Origin: Corallium rubrum
Taxonomy: Eukaryota > Cnidaria > Anthozoa > Scleralcyonacea > Coralliidae
Length of the DNA stretch: 64,000 bases
Assembly: GCA_964035015.1 (NCBI GenBank)
Contig: OZ036002.1
Coordinates: 14,091,699 to 14,155,698 of the forward strand
Reading direction: 5' to 3'
Both the position numbers and the translations under genes were made by a program. The notes below the pieces were generated by a model, which was given only the letters and a program-made list of their open reading frames with translations, did no database searches and was not told where the DNA came from. Below, piece by piece: positions 48,765-61,500 of the stretch (position 1 is the first letter of the stretch; each line of letters begins with the position of its first letter).

Positions 48765-48996
48765 GTTACCACAGAATAAAGACTATACAGAAGGGCCACT
48801 CGGGTCGGAACCTTTGAAGTTTTTGTCTCCGCGCATGTCGCATTACGCATGTTGCTCAGCCAGTAAACTGCATGTTCTGGCCAATAAGCACGCTGAACTG
48901 GCTGTCCTAGCCAGTAAACTGCATATTTTTGCATAAAAATACGAGGACACGTTGTACCGCTAAGTGGCCCTTCTGTATAGTCTTTATTCTGTGTCG
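48765..48996. mobile_element. TIR MITE
   Basis: ACAGAATAAAGACTATACAG-AAGGGCCACT at the left and its complement at the right; inner tandem GCCAGTAAACTGCAT units. Confidence 0.85.
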
Positions 48997-49245
48997 TTAC
49001 GTTCACCCAAACAGTGTTCGAATTTCAAAAGTGTTATACGACGCTATACAAATAGCCGAAACAGCCAGTAACAAATAACTACGCAGAGAAACTACGCAAC
49101 TAAATGTATATTGATATGCGGTCTTTTATTGTATGGTTGAAATCGGGCGCTGAGCTTTCAGCTTTTCGCCGCTTCTATTTACTGTTATTTGTTGGTGCAG
49201 TTGTAGGCATTGTATAGTCATTATATGGTCAAAATATTTTTCTGT

Positions 49246-49556
49246 CTGTTTACATGATACCGGTACGACTTTCATACCGGTATGAGTTCGCCCCGGTTCC
49301 TATTGTGGCTCTGTTGCTGTTTACATGATACCGGTACAAAATTTCACACCAGTACAAGCCACACTGGCACGAGTTGAATCCATGTTTACATGATACGCGA
49401 AGTGACTTTTTATCCCGGGACCAACTCATGCCAGTATGGCTGGTACTGGTATGAAATTTTGTGCTGGTATCATGTAAACAACAACATAGCCACAGTAGGA
49501 ACCGGGGCGAACTCGTACCTGTATGAAAGTCGTACCGGTATCATGTGAACACCCCC
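49246..49556. mobile_element. TIR MITE with GGTATCATGTAAAC ends
   Basis: GTTTACATGATACCGGTACG at the left and CGTACCGGTATCATGTGAAC at the right, with the same words repeated inside (GAACCGGGGCGAACTCG). Confidence 0.85.
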
Positions 49557-50131
49557 TAAGTCAATCACCGTTCTAAACGCTAAAAATCTTCACTAAAACA
49601 AAGCTGTCCATGCAAAAGCGAAAGGACTCACAACATTGCAACACTGAGCAAACAACATGTTTCACCGAAAATGTGTTTCACCGAAAACAACTACAGCGAA
49701 AACAGAAACAGACAAGGAGCCGAAACCTATAGACTTGGTAGCCCGAGTAATCACAAACTTTACATTATCTGCAGATAAGAGAACAAGACTACCAGATAAA
49801 CCCCATAGACAGCTAGAGGCGTCATGGTTATATAGATATATATAGTTCTCCATCGTTTGTGTGCGCTGTTGAAGCAGCTGGGCCCATGCCAAATTCCCCC
49901 CAAATATATAAAAAATTACTGAATTGCTTTTGTGTGAACGTGCGTGTAATATACAGTTTGGAGAATCGTCGAAATTCTTTTTGTACCACATGTTGTGAAT
50001 TAATAGAACGAAAGCGCGACATATCCGTCCATTTACAGTATACGCCCTCATTAGGTGTGCTATGAAAAGCCGCCCCACACAGCACTGAAACCAAAACGTC
50101 TTTGGTTAACCGTTCAGATAGGAGATCCAAA
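49557..50131. other. Upstream region of the DD3-3-like gene
   Basis: Presumed promoter and 5' leader. A TATAGATATATATAG stretch lies at about 49830-49845 but is too far and too AT-rich to assign. Confidence 0.3.
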
Positions 50132-50287
50132 ATGAAGTTGACCTTATTAACAGTCGTAGCTACATTGGTCATTTTCGGCAAATCTGTGGTTGGCGATGTA
50201 TTCTTTCACAATCCAAGAGGCTCCAATGATCGTTTGAATGGAAATGGTGTAACACGCAAAAATGCAAATAGACTTTTTAACTCACAG
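50132..50287 (+). CDS. DD3-3-like exon 1 (signal peptide)
   Basis: ATG at 50132 in context CCAAAATGA. MKLTLLTVVATLVIFGKSVV is a clean signal peptide with probable cleavage near VVG-DV. Ends FNSQ at CAGGTATGTC, phase 0. Confidence 0.88.
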
Positions 50288-53200
50288 GTATGTCTTATAA
50301 TCATTATAGAAGATTCAATGCACGAAATGTCTATATTTTTGAAAAAATGAAATTTGAGACTAGCGGGATGATTCGTCGTCAAGTATATAGATTCTATGGG
50401 CGAGGAATGAATGAAGTTGTCGTGCAATAAGTGGAGAGTAGAGAAAGTAAGCAGAAACATGTTGAAATGTGTGATAACGAGAAATGAGAGAAGTATATAG
50501 GCTGCCACTGTTAGGGCGCGATTACATGGACCGGGCTAGCCCGGTTAACCGGGCTTTATATATAAAACGCATGTTTTAACATTTCGATTACATGGCAAGC
50601 GGGCTAGCCCGGTTTGCCGGGATCCCGGTTGTCGCAAGCGGGCTATAATCGTTTTCATCCCGGCAAACCGGGCTGAAAAACTGTTGAACTCGCTTCGATA
50701 CGCGTTCGTTTGCTTGACTGTGTGAATAAATAGTGCTGAAAGGAACTGAAATAGAACATCAACGTTGTTTGTGTGTTTCGTGATCAAAGCGAAGATTTAA
50801 TAAATTAATTAGTCTTCGTGAAGACGCTTTGCCTGTCCGATTTCCTGTTTTAACAGGCAATGTTAATGTTTTTTAATTAACCCTAGTTATATATAAACTA
50901 GAAACACATCATCGCAACAACCCCTCGCCCACTTTTAATTTACGTGCTTTTTTTTTAAACACCCCCCTGCCACCCACCCACTGATTGAAATAAGCACTCT
51001 TGATATACAGCCAATATAAAAACAAACAGATAGAAACCTTGGGATAATTACAAAATTTATAGATAGGATATCAAAGCAAAACTTAGATTTCATTATTAAC
51101 TTCTTCTTGTAAAAAATATATTGTTTTTAGGAGGTTTCAAAAGGGTTTAATATTTTTAGCAAGCGTTTAAATGGCTTCCCTAACTTTAGACCGATCTTGC
51201 CGTTTACAGAATATATAAATACTGATTCCAATCAACAAAATAAATAAATACAAATACCCTACCGTTAACTTGAAATTGATTTTGAGACCACTGAGTGACC
51301 GCAAAGACTGCAATTCAGATCGAGTTTTTGTTTACCATACGGTGTTTGGTTTCTTCAGGTTCTCTGGTTTCTCTTCAACATATATTAAACCGGCTGTTTG
51401 TCTTCTTCTTTTCTTCGTTGTTCCCTTTTAAGCTAAGTAGCTCCGGCTTCGTTTCGTTTCGTTAAACGAAATCATTTTGTCTCGCAAAATATGGAGATTT
51501 AGTTTTCTTCATAGCTAGTCACCAGTGCCCAACTATTCTTACCGCGTAAAGCCGCCAAACATACATAAATATATAAACTATATTTGCGAGATTACGTCTC
51601 CCTCGCTTTTTCTACACGCGTGTAAAGTGGACTCCACGCATGTCGAGATTAGCACCCTCACCGGGCTCCGGATCTTCGGCCCTACGCCCGACTCGGGGAC
51701 AAATAAAAAAGAATCGTCCTGAAAGTCACCGAGTCACGAGTGTGATAACCTGTTGATCACATATACTTGTGCCTTTATCACGGTCCGAATAGGCATAATT
51801 AGAATGATCGAACAACAGTAAGTATTAAAAGATCACGTTTGGATTAAAAAATTACGTTTGGGATCTCATTCGTGCCGAAGGTTTCTAATTTGAAATTTGT
51901 TATGGTGTCAAGATTTTGAGAAGAGCTTTGATCTTTTGTTGAGCAAATTTTCTTTTTCGGCTTTCATGCATGATGAACAGTTTAATTCTCGTTGCACCCT
52001 TTTTTCGACGCTGGTCTATGCGGTATAGACTGCTTCATAATGGACCAGTTGATGTCAAATTTCAAGTACCAAATGTGTTTGGAAAGTTTGGTGTCATTTG
52101 AACATCTAGCATCCCTGAAAGATTTCGTGTGGTTTCTGTATCGTTCTTTGAAGCTGTTTGATGTCATACCGGTGAACCTTTTAGTTTCCTGGTTGCTGTT
52201 GCAGTCACTTTGGCTTTGTACGTATATGATGTTGTTGGTTAGGCAGCTTCTTCGCAGTTGGCATTCATTTTTAATTCAAGAGTTACATTTTTTTAACAGT
52301 TTGTTTTGTTGTTTTCGGCGATATAAGGTACGGAAGTTATATGCTTTGAAATGGTGCTTTTTACGTTGTGTATGCAGCTTGTAGCGAACTTTAATGGTTT
52401 CAGTTTTGTATTTTATGAAATTTGCTTGATGTCGGGAAATAATGCTTGTCGATAAGTCTAAGGAAGATTCCCCCAATGTTGACGTTATTCTTCATTCTGC
52501 ACTGTTAAACCAAGTGATGCGTCGCTGTCGTTTTCTTATTGGGGTTTTGGTATAGGGTTGTCTGCGTTGTACTGAAGATTGCTATTGAAATGTGCTGGAA
52601 GTGAGGACGTCTTGATAGATTGGTATACTGCACAGGGACGTAGCCACGGGGGAGCCGCGGCTCCCCCTCTTTTGATATAAAACGACAGACATGTAACTAC
52701 AAAACTGATGCAATATCAATTGTATGCATTTTGAGTATCTATGTGACGTTTGCGTGTTTTGAGTATTTTATGACGTTTTTAACCGGCTTTAGAGTCTGTA
52801 AAATCTTCCTCCAAAAGCCAGGAAATGGCATTTTTGCGACTCTCGATTTCAAAATTTCCCGGGGGAGCATGCCCCCAGACCCCCTAAAAATTTATTTTGA
52901 TTTCGGCTCCTCCCTTTCAAAATCCCGGCTACGTCCCTGATACTGCATGCTGATTCGAAAGATGTCTGGTCGGATGATAATAGTGAGATTCTTCTCGGTT
53001 ATAACGGAGGTTGGCAGTTGTTTTATTATTAATGACGGATGAATTGATTGGAATGGCTGTTCGTCGTGAAGGCGGTTTTCCACTTGGCGACATTTGTCGA
53101 CCGACTCGACATTTTTCTTTTGTCTTGGCTAATTAGTTCCACTCGAGAGCTTGCGAGACAAAAGAAAATGTCGCTTCTGTTTTCCACTAGGCGAAAAATG

Positions 53201-54450
53201 TCGCGCGAAGCGACATTTTCTTTTGTCTCGCAAGCTCTCGAGTGGAACTAATTAGTCAAGACAAAAGAAAAATGTCGAGTCGGTCGACAAATGTCGCCTA
53301 GTAGAAATCCGCCTTTAGGTTTTCGGTATGGTTGGTATTTTCCATCTCGTATAGGTCGAGTGTGACATCAAGAAAGTTTGTTGATTGTTGGTTGGTATGC
53401 ATGGGATGTGATCTTCAATTCAAATTGTTCAAACGTTTTGTTTAAGTCTTTTCTTGCCATTTTGGCTAATCATCTATACAGGGTCTATCAAAAAAAAGGC
53501 TACCCTTAGAAAATATAATTAACATTCTTTTCAAATAACCTATTGTATATTGACAGCCCTGTGGTCAGTTGAACCATTTTTAATCGAACTGATATGAATA
53601 TAATTAACATTTTTATTTCAGTTATGCTCCTTCATACGTTTAGAAGTTATCGTAATTTCCCAGGTGTATACGACCATTTGTTTTTTACGCATCCATGACT
53701 TCAGAGGTGTCCAGGGCTGTCAATATACAATAGGTTATTTGAAAAGAATGTTAATTATATTTTCTAAGGGTAGCCTTTTTTTTGATACACCCTGTAGATC
53801 GTTTTCATCTGACGTCACGGCGGCCATATTGGTGTACCAAAACAATGAAATGGCGGCCATATTGGTGTACGGTATTGGAATTAACTCTTTCTTATTCAAA
53901 TATTTCGTATTGTTGCACCACCCCAATGGGGCGACCGATCACGTGAGTGAAAACGATCTATTGAAGTTTTTCAGTATCATCAGTCCGTCGTCTCGTCGTC
54001 CAATGTTATAGAGCGCTTTCACTCACGTGATCGGTGGTGGCCCATTGGGGTGGTGAAACAATACGAAATATTTGAATAAGAAAGAGCTATAATTCCCATA
54101 CCGTACACCAATATGGCCGCCATTTCATTGTTTTGGTACACCAATATGGCCGCCGTGACGTAGATGAAACACTCTATTAGTATTGTTGCCAGATTTCTTT
54201 GTTAGCTTATCCAAAATAAATAGGTCAACCAGCTCACACAAATTCCGGCTCCAACGTAGCTTCTCCATGTGACATCGAACAAAGCGTGGTTATTTCTTTT
54301 GGTCCATGGTTTTCTCACTGTTAGTGAAAAGCGGTTATTATGATATCTACTGATGTGGAATTGTGGTTAGGTCTTTAGCTCATAAAATTATGTCATCTAA
54401 ACGTTTTTCGGAAATTCTTCGATGTTGAAAGCCCAGGAATGTGCGGTTTG

Positions 54451-54540
<90 letters not shown>

Positions 54541-54765
54541 AAATATAATAAAAGTTAGATATACTGTCGAAACAGAGAACGTAGGAGTCCAACGTTTCGA
54601 GCGAAGGCCCTTCGTCAGAGAGAAACCTCTAAAGAGTGTAAACAACCTTAGTTTACACTCTTTACGTTTCTCTCTGACGAAGGGTCTTCGCTCGAAACGT
54701 TAGACTCCTACGTTCTCTGTTTCGGCAGTATATCTAACCTTACTATATTTTGATATCTAACCTCA

Positions 54766-54826
<61 letters not shown>

Positions 54827-55472
54827 AATATTTAAAAACCGAGTCAGAGTGCTTTATCATTGTATATGGACGCGAGCCGATCGCGAAGGCGAGGTTTTTA
54901 AATAACTTCTAAACCATCATCATAAAGGTACCTAAGGTTATCATATATAAGTCAATCACCAAATGTGGGATGCGCTGTGATACAAAAGAGTCCCACATTT
55001 TGTATTCAAGGCAAAGAGGAATAAGGTTCTCATCTAAGAAACAGCTTGTTTGCAACTAAAAGTTGCCTCTCCCTCTCGTATGAGGTCGCTACCAGCGTAC
55101 CCTTGTCGAGATTGTTGAGGGACAAGTATCTATAGAGCGTTTTCATCTTACGTTACGGCGGCCATATTGGTGTACCAAAACAATGAAATGGCGGCCATAT
55201 TGGTGTACGGTATGGGAATTAGCTCTTTCTTATTCAAATATTTCGTATTGTTTCACCACCTCAATGGGCCACCGATCACGTGAGTGAAAACGCTCTATAT
55301 ATGTGATATAGACCTCATGTGCCTACATGTGTGATATTGACCTGATTAATAAAACATCAGTGTCTATATCACATTTATATACAGGTTAATGGGGTTTATA
55401 TCATACTATAAAGGTACTGATTAAAGATTAATTTCTTTTGAATTTTCCTCATGAATTATTAATGAGGTTTAG

Positions 55473-55509
<37 letters not shown>

Positions 55510-58500
55510 AATTTTTGTACAAAATCTATTTTTCTCTTTTTATCAAGAATAATGGCGACGGCGGTTATAATGTTGGTGATTTAACAGCTTCACGGAGTAC
55601 CAGCGAAGCTACACAATTTAACATGGTAAAATCAGGGGTTTTATTTATTTATATTGCGTTCTATTTCTTAAGATACACTAAATTAAAATGTTGTAAAACA
55701 AATTACAAAAAACTTGTTTTGTTTATTTGCTTAATTATTACAACATTTCTTAAGGCCTATTTCCAAAGTGGAAAAGACTACAAGGTGATGAAAGGTGGTG
55801 AAGGCAGATCTCTTCTTACCATAGAGTGGACCAATCAACATGGTTGTCAAGACAGAGACCTGAATTGCAACATTGTTATTCAGTTCAAGTGTCAATCTAA
55901 ACGCCAGCATAAGACATTTAAACCAAGCACTATGAGAAATGGTATGATTTTGTAAAAACGTTAGACCTACCTACCTACCTACCTACCTACCTACCTACCT
56001 ACCTACCTACCTACCTACCTACCTACCTACCTACCTACCTACCTACCTACCTACCTACCTACCTACCTATACCTACCTACCTATACCTACCTACCTACAA
56101 GGGCCTTCGCTCGAAATGTTAGACTCCTACGTTCTCTGTTTCGGCAGTATATCTAACCTTGCTATATTTCGATTGTTGTTTCTACACTGCCTACGCAGCA
56201 CGCTACTTTTATTACCTACCTACCTACCTACCTACCTACCTACCTACCTACCTACCTACCTACCTACCTACCTACCTACCTACCTACCTACCTACCTGCC
56301 TACCTACCTACCTACCTACCTACCTATACCTACCTACCTACCTACCTAGGTAGGTAGGTATACTTACTTACCAGTCTGTCTACCTATATACCTATACCTA
56401 CTTATACCTACACCTACCTACCTCTCTAGATCTCTATCTCTAATTATACATAACTACATCAATGCTGAAATTTTCCTTTCTTATTGGTAAATTGCTAAAG
56501 TTTTTCCACTATTTAAATCTGGTGAGGCAACTGATAGATAGAACGTTAACTATACCGGCCATGCAATATCAGTCTGCCAAAGATTCGTAAATTATGCAAA
56601 TGAGACAACTATTACTACCGGTTATTTCATCCCTGTCCGCGAGTTTCCCCATGCATAGGTGAATTAATAAAATCACATCTGTCATTTATAACAGGCTGCA
56701 GCATAAAACAGCATAAAACACTAAAGACTAATTTGGACAGGAGAGGGTCAGACAATCCATGTTAAACAATGTTTGCGTGATTATAATCATGATGCGGCCG
56801 TCGGGCTGTATTTGGCTAAAAGCCTCGGTTCTCGGTAATTAACTCTTCGATATACCTCTTACCAGATATTTATCATAGACACACCCCTACAAAAAAACAA
56901 AGGAAACCGACTCAACTATTAAATAATTCTCTTTGTTTATCAACCATTACCGAGATCCAAGCTTTCGGCCCTGGCCTACGCCCAGAGACTACAATTCTCT
57001 TAATAAATCATAACATGCATTTTTGTACATTTTGTATAGGATATACGACTTCAACTTCGCTATACAATCGCCGTACTTATACAACGCGTAATCACAAAAA
57101 TTATTATATGAGAAATAATGCAAACAGACCTAACCGCGGCGTCCACGAGCCTTGGGAATGGTACGACAAATGCACCAAAAGAAACCGAAATGAAGGTAAC
57201 ACAATGCAGATTTTTAATGAAGCGCAAATTGCCAAAAATTTGGGACATTTTACGCCCCTGATTTTAATAGACGAGTTTCAGGGTGTTGCGTGCGCATCGT
57301 TTTGGAAAGAAATTGGCGGGCTCTTGGCGGGCTCCCCACAAAGTAAGCAATGGCAAACAGACTTGCTAGCGAGCCAACAACAGCAGAATAACAATGCTTT
57401 ATATCCAGAAACTGTATCTACACTTTGTTTATTTTAAACAGTATGTTTACTTTGAGTGGAGCTTGCCAGTTTTTTTGAAAAATGATGCGCGCGCAACACC
57501 CTGAAACTCGTCTATACATGGATCGCGAATGTCGACTGCGCATCAGAATGACGCGTTCTGAGTCGGGATAAAACTTAATTAATTTTGTAACATAAGGCTA
57601 AAGCTGCAGTTTTTATTTGCATTTCATTTACATTTCTGAACTCATTGTCCTGAATTCCTCAGCCTAATGTTATAAATTGAAATAAGTTTTATCCCGACTC
57701 AGAACGCGTCATTCTGATGTGCAGTCGACATTCGCGATCCATGTATTAGCGGTTTCCCATGGAAATAAGCAACCTCATACCCAGAGCGTTTTCAAAATGA
57801 TGGGGCGGAGGAGAAGACCCTGGCATAGGCTGGTCACGTGACTCCATGAATTTTGGAATATTTTGCCAAGTGGTTGCCACTGTTCCGGGGGACCTGTACA
57901 GTCACTGATAAACAGAGTAGTTGGGTTGTATATGGAAACTATTCAGCAAACTATTTAAGCAACAAAGAGAAATCAAAACTGTACAACTAACAAGACATTC
58001 TCTCAACAAATTTTTCAAATTAGTTAATTACCATTTTTAGTGAGTACAAATAGCGTCTACACTACAACATTGCTTTATACCGATGCAAGCATAGATAATG
58101 GAAAGGGAACTGGATAGGAAACTTAGAACGATGTTACGAAACCGGAAACGATGTTTGCTGCTATGGTAATTATATACTTATAAGCAGCTAATCGACCTTA
58201 AGCCGGGCGCACACTAGAGCTATCAGCTTAGCAAAATGTCATTTATGACCAATGGCGTAAGGTGTTAGCTCCAGTGTGCGAGGCAGTTTTGTAAGCATTT
58301 TGTCAGTCGTGCCGTCTGTCACAAATATTAAACATGTTGGATATTTTTTGTCACGAATGAAAGTTTTGCCGTGTGTGCGCCGGAGTGAAAGCAGCAAGAG
58401 TACAACTTTCTGGCAATACGCATGCGTGTTGAGGATCGCATTCAAAACAAACATGGCGGCTCGTTTGGAGGAAGAATACACTTCTTTGTCTAAAGACGAA

Positions 58501-61500
58501 GAAATATTGTTGTTTCTGTTGCTTATGCGGCGATGTCGTAGACGTTTAAGAGCAGCAAATCGGCAGATATGGACAAAGCGTTGGATTTTAAGACGACAAG
58601 TACAAGGAGCATATGCAAATCCGAGAAATTTCGGCAGTATCACAGGCTTGATCGAGAGTTCGTAAAGACACGGATAATCTGGTCAAATATCCACTATTTG
58701 ATCGTCTAACATTGCATCAGCCACCAAGGCACTATGTGTCGCCATATGTTTGTTTTGAATACGATCCTCAACACGCATGCGTATTGTCAGAAAGTTGTAC
58801 GTTTGCTGCTTTCGCTCCGGCGCACACACGGCAAAATTTTCATTCGTGACAAAAAATATCCAACATGTTGAATATTTGTGACAAACGGCACGAGTGACAA
58901 AATGCTTACAAAACTGCCCCGCACACTGGAGCTAACACCAAGCTGATAGCTCTAGTGTGCGCTGGGCTTAACGGGTGGCCACGATCAGCTATTGATAAAA
59001 TTAAACAATAGTGTAATATCACTTAAGTCCAGCAGTGTCTTATGTTAGCCATGTGGGACCACCCGTTAGGTGCACTAGTCCCTTGTAAGTGTATAATTAC
59101 CATAGCAAGTTGTGCAAACATCGTTTCCGGTTTCGTAAGTTCCTTATCCAGTTCCCGCCATTATCTATGGACTATAAAGTTTATAAATATACAAAGTCAA
59201 AGTTTTTAGTGCTGCTCAATCGTGTGTAAATATCTATATTAAAGTACAACCTCAACAAGGACAGCAGATCGAGTATAATCACAACAGAAATTAAATTTCC
59301 ACAAATTCCAAACGTGTTGAGAAGAAACATTATTTTCTATACTGGACGGTAAATAAATTTCAACAATCAACAGCATTCGAATATTATAAAGTATATGTAG
59401 CAATACCTGTTACTGCATTAGTTCTAACTTTTCCAAGTTGGTTTCCGTTTTGATCGTTCGTCGCCGTTTCATTCTGACGAGTGACGGCAACAAGTATGAA
59501 ATATCCAGCAAATATCGTAAATCAACGCAGTGTTTTAAATATATCACAAATTAATGTTCATTCCATACTTTAAATGGTTATTTACCGCTCGAATTTACCT
59601 TTACAAGACTTGCAACAATCTTCTACGTTAAGAACCGAATTAACCGCTCCTCCCACTCTCCCTGAACAGGCTATATGACCCAATGCTATTTTGAAAGCAG
59701 AGAAGACCCTGGGTACGAGATTTGGAAATAACGACTTCGGCCAAAACTAGAACTGAGGAAAGGGTGAACTCATCAATTTCTGTCTCTTGTTCTCAGCACC
59801 ACTGTAATGCCATGACGCACGAGAAGATAAACCGCCATACTTTCTTTTTTCGTTGTTTTCATCTTTACGTTTATCTCCAAATTTACGAATACAAATTAAC
59901 TTAACTTTTAACCAAGGCCAATTACGGAAATTGCCATTACACATGTTAAACCTTGCGGAAAACCCCGCGAGCGACGTCACGATGATTTGTAGGATAGGAC
60001 ATTTACTAAGATATCATCACAAGTTCACTCCTCCCTCCGGGCCAAACAAAATGGCGACTACTTCTTCTCGAAATCGTATTCTTTACCAAGTGTTACATAA
60101 TTTGAGGGCTGCAGATCGACATCTTTGTGGCAAAGTAAATCAGAGCAAATGCCAACATCAAAGCACATAATATACAGAGGTTCAACTTCTTCCTAGGCCT
60201 TATTCTGTGCCAACATCGTGTTGGCTCCAGTGAACTCTCTCTATCATATAGACTGGAGGAATAACTCCATAAGAGGAGCCCTATGATTGGGTAAAGCCAA
60301 AGATGTCGTGACATGTAGGTGATAAAGCACGCGTGTAGATTTGTGTGTAGTACTTGAGAGATAGTGAAGTGTTAAATTCTGTACATGACCCACAAAAAAA
60401 TTTCTATTTTTTTTGGATCTAAAATGTTTTAGAAGTTACAATGAGAAAGGCAGTACATATTAGGCTCATCGGCTATTTGTGTGACGTATTTTTAGCGGCG
60501 AGTAAGCAGTAACACAAAGAAATACAAGAAATTAGCATTTTGAACCTTAAGCCTGGTTTTCACTGGCGACGTAAGCGTAAGCATAACGACGTACGCAAGC
60601 GCAGTAAGCACTTCATGGTAGATGAGCACCTTTGAATTTAGGGAAAACAAAGTGTTAACTTGACCTTGAAGTGCTTACTGCGTTTGCGTACGTCGTTATG
60701 CTTACGCTTACGTCGCTAGTGAAAACCAGGCTTTACTGAGTACTTCTTGTGTCATTACATTCGTTTAAATCTTTTTCAAATAGCTCTTTTTGTCTGTTTT
60801 CAATATACAAAAGCTTAGAATTTTAGTGGCGGCCATATTAATATGTAGTGGTCACGCCACCGTAGTGCTGACACGCTAAATTCGGCCTCATGTTTCATCG
60901 GAGTTACATCGAGATTAGTGTTCGGCACTAGATCATGATCGAGATGATCAAGATGCGCCTGGTAGCTTTCAGTACAGCAGAAAACTTGCAAACCATGATC
61001 AAGAGCCAACCCGGAAGGATTCAGCTTGTTCTACCTTACGGACCATGACGTCGCTCGCAGCGTTTTCCGCAAGGTTTAAAGTGGGTAAATGAATCAACTA
61101 ATTTCGTAATGTTCTATGGATTCTTGGTGAAGGAAAATTCGAGTGTAGAATATATACATTTTACGACCAAACCGGGACCAGTTGCGAAAAATGCAACTAC
61201 ACAGCCCTTCCGGCAGGAATTGAACCCACGACCTCGCGATTCTAGTGCAATGCTCTGACCACTGAGCCATGGAGGGCGTTGCCGAGGGCTTGATCGCAAG
61301 TTCTGTATATAATAAGGTGGTAATGCCAGGAGAGAATTGGGTTTATTAGAAGTAATATTGGGCATTTCACTCGATTACATAGCATGTTCTAGGGATTTTT
61401 GGTGAAGGAAAATTCGAGTGTAGAATATATACATTTTAAGACCAAACCGAGCGTCGTGTGTTCAATTCCTGCCGGAAGGCCTGTGTAGTTGCATTTTTCG

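Noticed and set aside
48419..49006. 195-codon minus-strand frame
   Set aside because: It runs through a MITE (48765-48996) and a Penelope-type repeat; no domain is visible.
49662..50181. Minus-strand frames of 138 and 117 codons near the DD3-3-like start
   Set aside because: They overlap the upstream region and signal-peptide exon on the other strand and show no family motif.
57196..57437. Extension of DD3-3-like exon 4 to the downstream stop
   Set aside because: It crosses a consensus donor and enters the TIR of a MITE; exon 5 fits in phase.
61190..61275. Working tRNA-Ser gene
   Set aside because: tRNA-like head is followed by a repeated SINE body and its anticodon stem is weak.
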